The notes beneath the pieces were generated by a model that ran no database searches, was not told the DNA's origin, and saw only the letters and a list, made by a program, of their open reading frames with translations. Shown here piece by piece: positions 47,662-53,557 of a stretch of 64,000 nucleotides of DNA. The DNA comes from Flexivirga aerilata (lineage in GTDB: Bacteria > Actinomycetota > Actinomycetes > Actinomycetales > Dermatophilaceae): positions 806,001-870,000 of the forward strand of contig NZ_JABENB010000001.1 of NCBI RefSeq assembly GCF_013002715.1, read 5' to 3'. Position numbers and translations under genes: made by a program. Position 1 is the first letter of the stretch. Each line of letters starts with the position of its first letter.

Positions 47662-48855
47662 GCATGCCGCCGTGGCAATGGCGCCGAGCACTTCCGCGGT
47701 GTGATTGATACCCAGCGCGGCCGCAACGAGCCCAGTGATGAGCGAGCCGACCGGCTCGATGCCACCGGTTGCGACCGAAATGACTGAGAATACGCGCCCG
47801 GTAAGGGATTCGGGCACGTCCTCTCTGGCGAACCCGCTCAGCATCGGCGCGACCGGTCCGATGGTGAGGCCCATGACGAATGCACAACCGATCGTGAGGG
47901 CTTGACTGGTCGCCAGACCAATTCCGATGACGGCGGCGGAAGACAGGGTGGCGCCACCGACCCCGATCAGGAGTCCGCCACGGGTAGAAATATTCGTGAG
48001 GCGCAGGGTCATCGCTGTACCAAGGGTGATCCCTATGCCGTAGGCCCCGAACGAGCCTCCATATGCCCCTGCATCCCAGCCGGCATGGCGCGCCTTCAGC
48101 GGCAGGATGGCCATTACAGCTGCAGCGCTGATGAGGTTCACGACGCCTTGTGTCGTGATCGTCCACCGCAAAATCGGGTGCTTCTTGACGTAGTCGAGGC
48201 CTTCTCTGACGGAGGAGTCGTCGGCGTCTGCGACGACGATCTCCTTCTCCGGCGTACGTGCAAGACGCCCGAGTATTGCCAAGGTCACGAGGAGAGCGGC
48301 ACCAGCAGCCAGTGACGCTGCCGATACGCCTCCATGCCCCAGCAGCCATCCGCCCGCGAAAGCGCCCGCAGCTTGGGCGAACCGGGACGAGACACGTTCG
48401 ATTTTGATCGCGGTGCCGCGACCGCTGCGGGGCAGAAATTCCGTCGGATACTTCTGCAGCGCAGGGTCGTGATACCCAGCGACCGCCCCAATTGCAAAGG
48501 TAACTGCCAGGACCACCACGAGACGCCATGCCCCGATCACCGACGTTGCGACCGCGGCCCAGAGCAAGAACAAGGCCATTCGCAACGGCATCGTGCGGCG
48601 CAGCACCTTGCCGGCGCCGACCCGATCTGCCGACAAGCCACCGTGAAAGAGGAACAACACGTGAGGGATCGAGCCAGCAGCGAGTACGAGACCTGTGTAC
48701 ACGCTGCTATGTGCGCCGGACGCTACCCATCCAAGTGTCACCAGCCAGAGCGCGTCGGCCGCGACGTCAAGAACGTAAACAGTCAGGAACGCGCGAAAGT
48801 TCGGAACGGCGAGCACCTGGCTCGCTGACCATCGGGTCGCCCGCTCAGTATTCAT
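47605..48855 (-). CDS. MFS transporter A
   Basis: 416 aa from MNTERATRW, which aligns with the start of its paralogue at 58138. Twelve membrane helices in two halves; conserved blocks shared with the paralogue are ALWLVTLGWVASGA, GAVAGYHDPALQKYPTEFLPRSGRGTAIKIERV written in two neighbouring segments, and MGLTIGPVAPMLSGFAREDVP. It probably exports a drug-like compound or peptide. It follows winged-helix regulator A with an 11-base overlap, so regulator and transporter are one operon. Confidence 0.9.
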   Translation of the reverse strand: MNTERATRWSASQVLAVPNFRAFLTVYVLDVAADALWLVTLGWVASGAHSSVYTGLVLAAGSIPHVLFLFHGGLSADRVGAGKVLRRTMPLRMALFLLWAAVATSVIGAWRLVVVLAVTFAIGAVAGYHDPALQKYPTEFLPRSGRGTAIKIERVSSRFAQAAGAFAGGWLLGHGGVSAASLAAGAALLVTLAILGRLARTPEKEIVVADADDSSVREGLDYVKKHPILRWTITTQGVVNLISAAAVMAILPLKARHAGWDAGAYGGSFGAYGIGITLGTAMTLRLTNISTRGGLLIGVGGATLSSAAVIGIGLATSQALTIGCAFVMGLTIGPVAPMLSGFAREDVPESLTGRVFSVISVATGGIEPVGSLITGLVAAALGINHTAEVLGAIATAACLGCFIAVWRNSRGVVLRA

Positions 48856-49438
48856 CGGGGTACGGGAAGGCATGCGTGATGGCGACGACTGGGCGATACC
48901 TCGGATCGTCCACTGCTCTTCCCTCCGCCATCTCCTCGACCTTCCTCATGAGTGCCCGCATCTCCTCGGCGATCTCTCGCAACTCGTCAACGGTGAGCCT
49001 GACGATTGCATCGGAATTCTCGGCCGCGGAGCGCCACTCCTTCGGCCACCTCGGTGCGACGTCCACCCAATCCACCGCCAACTCAGCTTCGGCAGCCAGC
49101 AGGACTTTCATCCATCCGGACGCTGCCTGGGCATAAGACTCGGTCCGGTCAAACTCGTCTAGGTCGACGCCGCCGAGAACCGCGGCCCATTGGAGACTGC
49201 GTGGCTTCGCGGGATCACCCTCGGCCGTCACATAGCCGATCGCCTTCATCTCACGAAGGTGCACCGACATGCTCGCCTCTTTGACGCCAACGCGTTTGGC
49301 AAGCTCACGCGAGGTGCACGGGCCGAGTGTCCGGAGGGATTCGTACGCGCGCCATCGAACGCTGACCGAAAGCTTCTTCAGAGCTTCAATGGACGGCGGA
49401 TTTGGTGTTCGGTTAACTGCTGCTGGCTCGTCGGACAC
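48845..49438 (-). CDS. Winged-helix (ArsR-like) regulator A
   Basis: 197 aa from the GTG at 49438. TAGGCT lies exactly 7 nt before this codon, the same distance as in paralogue B, so a leaderless start is favoured over the ATGs at 49504-49507. The winged helix is VRWRAYESLRTLGPCTSRELAKRVGVKEASMSVHLREMKAIGYVT over residues about 25-70. The rest is a helical C-terminal domain ending PVVAITHAFPYP, as in actinobacterial ArsR-family MFS regulators. It heads the operon with MFS transporter A, and a 13-codon peptide gene diverges from it 118 bp away. Confidence 0.88.
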   Translation of the reverse strand: MSDEPAAVNRTPNPPSIEALKKLSVSVRWRAYESLRTLGPCTSRELAKRVGVKEASMSVHLREMKAIGYVTAEGDPAKPRSLQWAAVLGGVDLDEFDRTESYAQAASGWMKVLLAAEAELAVDWVDVAPRWPKEWRSAAENSDAIVRLTVDELREIAEEMRALMRKVEEMAEGRAVDDPRYRPVVAITHAFPYPDEY

Positions 49439-49556
49439 AGCGTGCAGCCTAGTGACTTGCACGAGCACTACCGCTAACCTTGGAGAGTCGTCTCTGTGCC
49501 CCATCACAGTGGACCCGCTGCAGGAGTCGAGATCTCACGTGAAGGAGTCGCTCGTT

Positions 49557-49598
49557 ATGCGCACTTGTGAAAACGTCAAGGGTGGCGGAGGCGGCTGA
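49557..49598 (+). CDS. Micropeptide A, MRTCENVKGGGGG
   Basis: 13 codons plus stop. GAAGGAG lies 9 nt before the ATG. A possible promoter (gtgact 49452-49457, 18 nt, taacct 49475-49480) gives a leader of about 70 nt, and a terminator hairpin begins 24 bases after the stop, so the whole transcript would be about 165 nt. The gene is head-to-head with winged-helix regulator A. The same arrangement, with a 14-codon peptide, recurs beside regulator B. There is no homologous protein family I can name. It could be a signalling peptide, a regulator of the MFS system, or a leader peptide. Confidence 0.6.
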   Translation: MRTCENVKGGGGG

Positions 49599-49621
49599 CC
49601 GCCTGCGACCCACCAGCGAAG

Positions 49622-49650
49622 AGCCTCGGCGCCGTTTGGCGGCCGGGGCT
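49622..49650 (+). terminator. Terminator after micropeptide A
   Basis: A 12-bp stem with one bulge (agcctcggcgcc / ggc-ggccggggct, tetraloop gttt) is followed by ttct. Confidence 0.65.
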
Positions 49651-49767
49651 TTCTCGTCGGCAGCGTCGGGTGGTTCGGCCGCTCGCGGTACTTGCGTCAC
49701 AACTCAGACAGTAGTGAGCCACCCGACCGAATAGCGGTTATCCACAAGCGCATCTTCGAAGCATGTT

Positions 49768-49797
49768 GAAGGCCCTGGGCTGACGCCCAGGGCCTTC
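49768..49797. terminator. Terminator after the 130-aa gene B
   Basis: GAAGGCCCTGGGC / GCCCAGGGCCTTC, 13-bp perfect arms with a tgac loop, 62 bases beyond the stop of the minus-strand 130-aa gene. A perfect but isolated DnaA box TTATCCACA lies just before it at 49738-49746. Confidence 0.75.
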
Positions 49798-49859
49798 ACG
49801 TCCCCCAACCCCCCCCACGACCGCGTCCTGCACTCCCCTGAGCTGCAGGCGCTGCCGGG

Positions 49860-50252
49860 TCAGGCTGTCTTCGCGAATTCGAGTGCGTCGCGCAGCGCTG
49901 CGATCTGGTCGAGCTTGCGCTGGGCGTCCTCCCACCGGTGCCAGAGGAACTCCGGCAGCTGGACCACGCCCTCGTCGTTGATGATCGCGGCGTCCTCCAC
50001 CCGCGAGACGGTGGCGCGGGCGTCGTCGTCGACTGCCTCCAGCCCGTGCAGCAGATCCGGCAGATCGATGCCGTCCACGTCGAGCACCTCGTCGTGCAGT
50101 GCGACCGCGACGGTCCGGCGCCGGTCGACGGCATAGGCGGCGCTCTCCACCAGCGAGATGCACGCGCCGGAATCGACCTTCGAGCCCAGGTTGGCGTGGA
50201 TCCGGTCCCAGCCGCCACGAAGCCCTGCCGTGTCCTCAACGACGTAGGTCAT
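49860..50252 (-). CDS. Unknown 130-aa protein, copy B of a duplicated family
   Basis: 130 aa from an ATG with AGAGGAAG upstream. It aligns along its length with the 131-aa copy A: GLRGGWDR start, DLPDLLHGLEAV, an AII segment, then VVQLPEFLWHRWEDAQRKLDQIAALRDAL (the LP-x3-W-x2-W motif and ALR helix). It is acidic and lacks signal peptide or membrane segment. No known family is recognised. It stands alone with its own upstream palindrome (operator B); the presumed cognate XRE regulator B lies 1.1 kb away in the murJ operon. Confidence 0.78.
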   Translation of the reverse strand: MTYVVEDTAGLRGGWDRIHANLGSKVDSGACISLVESAAYAVDRRRTVAVALHDEVLDVDGIDLPDLLHGLEAVDDDARATVSRVEDAAIINDEGVVQLPEFLWHRWEDAQRKLDQIAALRDALEFAKTA

Positions 50253-50370
50253 GTCACTTCCTCTGTACTCGTGCCAATACAGACTGTGCCGCTGAGATCT
50301 AGTGAACCACGCGAATGCGTCGGTGAAGCCCTGATCAGCGTAATGTTTTGGTAAGGGAACGGTAAAAAGT

Positions 50371-50390
50371 GTGTACTGTGTTCAGTACAC
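50371..50390. promoter_or_regulatory. Operator B
   Basis: GTGTACTGTGTTCAGTACAC: perfect 8-bp arms with a 4-bp centre, 118 bases before the 130-aa gene B. In register it matches operator A1 as RTGTMCTS-N4-SAGKACAY, suggesting recognition by the paralogous XRE protein. Confidence 0.75.
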
Positions 50391-50400
50391 CCACCCGGGA

Positions 50401-50478
50401 CGTATGGCGCGACAGCTCTGCGCCATACGGCCCCGGACATGCAACAAGGCTCCACGGACAACTCCGTGAAGCCTTGTT
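50401..50478. terminator. Double hairpin after micropeptide B
   Basis: Hairpin 1, 50443-50478: aacaaggct-c-cacgga pairs with tccgtg-a-agccttgtt around a caac loop. Hairpin 2, 50401-50429: CGTATGGCGC / GCGCCATACG with a 9-nt loop. Hairpin 1 begins 38 bases after the micropeptide B stop and should end its short mRNA before the operator of the 130-aa gene. Confidence 0.7.
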
Positions 50479-50515
50479 TCGTACGGGGGTAGACGTCTCT
50501 ACCGCTCACTCACCA

Positions 50516-50560
50516 TCAACGGCGGCGACGTCCCCCGATGACACTCTTCTTGTCGCGCAT
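50516..50560 (-). CDS. Micropeptide B, MRDKKSVIGGRRRR
   Basis: 14 codons plus stop on the minus strand, with GAGGAG 6 nt before the ATG. A good promoter lies upstream (TTAACG, 17 nt, TATACT), giving a leader of about 75 nt that can fold through ggaacc/ggttcc and actctgggg/cccccagagt pairings. A strong hairpin follows the stop. It is head-to-head with winged-helix regulator B, as micropeptide A is with regulator A. Both peptides begin MR, have a Val at 6-7 after charged/polar residues, and end in a Gly-Gly run. Function is unknown. Confidence 0.6.
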   Translation of the reverse strand: MRDKKSVIGGRRRR

Positions 50561-50641
50561 CGCATGCTCCTCGGTCAGGGGACTCTGGGGGGAGGGAGGA
50601 ACCCTCAGCACAGACAGCGGATCGGTTCCGCCATTCCCCAG

Positions 50642-50670
50642 AGTATAGGGACTGAGCAGTCGTCCGTTAA
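50642..50670 (-). promoter_or_regulatory. Promoter of micropeptide B
   Basis: On the minus strand TTAACG (50670-50665), 17-nt spacer, TATACT (50647-50642). This is one of the best sigma-70-type matches in the window. Confidence 0.7.
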
Positions 50671-50742
50671 CACATCGGTGCGGTGGAAATGCGCTGAATC
50701 CGTGCCTGGCTGCCGCCCAGATCGACGGATAGGCTCGCGGCG

Positions 50743-51318
50743 ATGACTGCCGAGACCCCGCTGCCCACCGCGGAGATCCTGCGAACCCTCGCGGTGCCCG
50801 CCCGCTGGCGCGCCTACGAAGCCCTGCGCAACTTCGGATCGATGCGTGGCCGTGACGTCGCCAAGCTGGTCAAGGTCTCCGAGGGGTCGATGCTCGCCCA
50901 CCTGCGCGAGCTGGAGCGGATCGGCTTCGTCACCTCCACCGGCGACGCGAGCAAGTCCCGGGCGCAGGTCTGGTCCGCGGTCGCCGGCGGCGTCCGGCTC
51001 ATGGAGTACGACCGCACCGAGGACTACGCGGTGGAAGCGGACGCATGGCTCAAGGTGCGCCTCGAGGCGCAGGCCGACGTCCTCCAGGACTGGGTCACGG
51101 TCGCCGGGAACTGGCCGCGGGACTGGCAGTCGGCCGCCGAGATGTACGACAGCTTCCTGCACCTCACCCGCGACGAACTCGTCGAGCTCGGCAACGAACT
51201 GCACGAGCTGATGGACCGCTGGCACAACGCACACAGCGCCCCCGGGCCCGGCACCAAGCCGGTCGCCGTCTCGACCAACGCCGTGCCCTACCCGCACAGC
51301 TACGACCCGCCGGAGTGA
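50743..51318 (+). CDS. Winged-helix (ArsR-like) regulator B
   Basis: 191 aa. TAGGCT ends 7 nt before the ATG, so the mRNA is probably leaderless, as for paralogue A. The winged helix is seen at ARWRAYEALRNFGSM, DVAKLVKVSEGSMLAHLRELERIGFVT (residues about 20-65), with a helical C-terminal domain and the ending KPVAVSTNAVPYP. It is clearly a paralogue of the regulator at 48845. No transporter follows; the related MFS transporter B is 7 kb away. A 14-codon peptide gene diverges from it. Confidence 0.88.
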   Translation: MTAETPLPTAEILRTLAVPARWRAYEALRNFGSMRGRDVAKLVKVSEGSMLAHLRELERIGFVTSTGDASKSRAQVWSAVAGGVRLMEYDRTEDYAVEADAWLKVRLEAQADVLQDWVTVAGNWPRDWQSAAEMYDSFLHLTRDELVELGNELHELMDRWHNAHSAPGPGTKPVAVSTNAVPYPHSYDPPE

Positions 51319-51329
51319 CCCTGCCGCGC

Positions 51330-51674
51330 TCAGGGCTCCCGGAGGTCGTCGACCTGTTCGGCCGCGGGCGCCCCGTCCTCGGGCCGGATGCGGTATTGCC
51401 CGAGCAGCAGCGCGTCGCGGGCCGGTGAGTCGGTCAGCACGAAGAACCACCGCACGTCCACCTGCAGCACCCGGGCGAGCCCGGCGATGAGCTCGTGCCG
51501 CGGGTCGGCGACCTCGCCGCGCATCAGCGTGTAGATGTAGTTGCGGCTCACCGGCAGCCCGAGCGCCTGCAGCCCGCGCCAGATGTCCGGCGCGGTCAGG
51601 CCGATCGCGTCCGCGGCGAGGTTGAGCCGGAAGTGGAAGTCCGGCACCAGCGGGGAGTGGCCCGTCGCCGTCAT
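51330..51674 (-). CDS. XRE-type regulator B (EspR-like HTH), coupled to murJ
   Basis: 114 aa; start overlaps the murJ stop by 4 bases (ATGA), so it is translationally coupled to murJ. The HTH aligns with regulator A: IWRGLQALGLPVSRNYIYTLMRGEVADPRHELIAGLARVLQVDVRWFF over residues about 30-78. The tail has AAEQVDDLREP. A dedicated regulator inside a lipid II flippase operon is unusual. By paralogy it should bind operator B and control the 130-aa gene B. Confidence 0.85.
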   Translation of the reverse strand: MTATGHSPLVPDFHFRLNLAADAIGLTAPDIWRGLQALGLPVSRNYIYTLMRGEVADPRHELIAGLARVLQVDVRWFFVLTDSPARDALLLGQYRIRPEDGAPAAEQVDDLREP

Positions 51675-53557
51675 CGCGACACCAGCCGGCGCACCCCGCC
51701 GAGCTTGCTCAGCACGACGCTGACCAGCTCCTCCACCTCACGCACGTGCAAGCGGCGGGCGATCACGACGTACAACGCCATGAAGCTGACCGCCGCACCG
51801 ACGAGGATGACCAGGTTGGCGGTGCGGGTGGAGTCGCCGAGGACGAACGACAGCGCATAACGCACCGCGAAGGCCACCACCAGGGCGAGCACGCCGGAGA
51901 CGGCGAGGCGCACCCAGGTCTGCATCACGTCGACGATGTGCAACCGCGGCAGGCGCCGCTGCCGCAGCCACCGGAAGCCGAAGTAGGCCTCCACGACGTA
52001 CGCGATCGAGCCGGCGAGCGCGACGCCGACGCCGACCCAGGCCCCCGGCAGCAGCAGCGACGGTATGGCGAAAATCGCGGTCACGATCGTGCACACGACC
52101 TGCATGACGAACGGTGTGCGGGCGTCCTCGTAGGCGAAGAACACCCGCTGCACCACCACGATCACGGTGAACGGCACGATGCCGAGCATCATCGCGATCG
52201 TCTGCCGCTCGACCGCGGTGCCGAGCTCGGCGCCGTAGAAGAAGTGCGCCAGTGGACCCGCGGCGACCAGGGCGCCGAAGGTGGCCGCGATCGTCGCCAC
52301 CGACGACAGCCGCAGACTGAGGCGCGCGTCCTCGGTCACCGCGCGGGTCGAGCCGGCGTGCGCGGCCCGCGACATACGGGTGAAGAGGGCGGTGATCAGG
52401 CTCAGCGTGACCAGCGAGTGCGGCAGCATGAAGAAGAGGAACGCGTAGCTCTGCGCCTGGTTGGCGGTCGGCTGCGAGTTGAGCACGTTGTTGTTGACGA
52501 TCTGCACGCCGATCTGCTGCACCACCACCGCGGCGGACGCCCAGCCGGCGATCTTGGACGTGGCGCGCAGGCCGACCCCGCGGAAGGTGAAGTTGGGCCG
52601 CCAGCGGTAACCCGACCGGCGCAGCGGCACGATCAGCACCAGGGCCTGCGCGACGATGCCGAGGGTCGCGCTGCCGGCGAGGATCAACGTCTGCGTGGTC
52701 GTCCAGTCGCCCGGGTCGCGCACCGGCCGGTGGTCCGCGGTGACCAGCAGCCAGACGATGCCGGCGATCGCGAAGATGTTGGCAAGCGCCGGCGCCCACA
52801 TCAGCGCCCCGAACCGGCTGCGCGCGTTGAGCACCTCGCCGAACAGCGTGTAGAGGCCGTAGAAGAACAGCTGCGGCATACAGATCAGCGTGAAGACGAC
52901 GCCGAGCTTGAACGTGTCGCCGCTGGAGGCGACGTAGCCGATCTTGAACACCAGCGGCGACGCCGCGGTGAAGACGATCGTCGCGCCGAGCAGGATCGTC
53001 ATCGCGAGCGTGAGCAGCCGGTCGGTGTAGGCCTGGCCGCCGTCCTTGTGGGTCAACGCCCGGGTGATCTGCGGCACCAGCACCGCGTTGATCACACCGC
53101 CGGCGAGCAGCAGGTAGATCGCGTTGGGCAACTGGTTGGCGGTGGTCCAGACGTTGCCGACGGTGTCGAGGATCAGCGCGCCGAGCAGGATGGTGCGCAC
53201 GAAGCCGAGCATCCGCGACACCAGCGTGCCGGCCGCCATGATCGCGCTCGCCCGGCCGATGCCGCCGCCCGCCGACTGCTCCTGCCCGGGTATGGCGGTG
53301 CCCGCGTCCGGACCGGCCGCGCCGGTCGCGGCGTCGGTCGGCACACCGGACCCGGCGGCGGCGTCGGCCTCGAGCTGCGCACGCCGGGCGGCGACCACCT
53401 CCGGGTCGGCGACGGGCAGGTAGCCGGAGTCCTCGCCGATCCACTCGGCGTAGAGCGCGCCGAGGCTCGCGCCCGACTCCGGCGCCTGCGGCGGACGGGG
53501 CGGGGCGGCGTGCTGCGAATACAGCTGTCCCAGGCTCGGGCGGCTGTCGTCAGTCAT
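51671..53557 (-). CDS. murJ: Lipid II flippase MurJ
   Basis: 628 aa from MTDDSRPSLGQ; upstream in-frame starts are antisense or overlap the DUF6049 gene. An N-terminal cytoplasmic extension of about 95 residues carries two copies of a SLGxLY motif (SLGQLYSQ and SLGALYAEW). The MurJ core follows with 14 membrane helices, starting GIGRASAIMAAGTLVSRMLGFVR with the essential arginines. It flips lipid II for peptidoglycan synthesis. It overlaps the DUF6049 gene by 8 bases. The kinase-like partner domain is encoded separately 5 kb away. Confidence 0.93.
   Translation of the reverse strand: MTDDSRPSLGQLYSQHAAPPRPPQAPESGASLGALYAEWIGEDSGYLPVADPEVVAARRAQLEADAAAGSGVPTDAATGAAGPDAGTAIPGQEQSAGGGIGRASAIMAAGTLVSRMLGFVRTILLGALILDTVGNVWTTANQLPNAIYLLLAGGVINAVLVPQITRALTHKDGGQAYTDRLLTLAMTILLGATIVFTAASPLVFKIGYVASSGDTFKLGVVFTLICMPQLFFYGLYTLFGEVLNARSRFGALMWAPALANIFAIAGIVWLLVTADHRPVRDPGDWTTTQTLILAGSATLGIVAQALVLIVPLRRSGYRWRPNFTFRGVGLRATSKIAGWASAAVVVQQIGVQIVNNNVLNSQPTANQAQSYAFLFFMLPHSLVTLSLITALFTRMSRAAHAGSTRAVTEDARLSLRLSSVATIAATFGALVAAGPLAHFFYGAELGTAVERQTIAMMLGIVPFTVIVVVQRVFFAYEDARTPFVMQVVCTIVTAIFAIPSLLLPGAWVGVGVALAGSIAYVVEAYFGFRWLRQRRLPRLHIVDVMQTWVRLAVSGVLALVVAFAVRYALSFVLGDSTRTANLVILVGAAVSFMALYVVIARRLHVREVEELVSVVLSKLGGVRRLVSR

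Noticed and set aside
49269..49598. A 109-codon plus-strand frame ending in micropeptide A
   Set aside because: The upstream part is antisense to winged-helix regulator A; the ribosome binding site and promoter support only the last 13 codons.
49738..49746. Single perfect DnaA box TTATCCACA
   Set aside because: An isolated 9-mer in 64 kb with no neighbours; probably chance.
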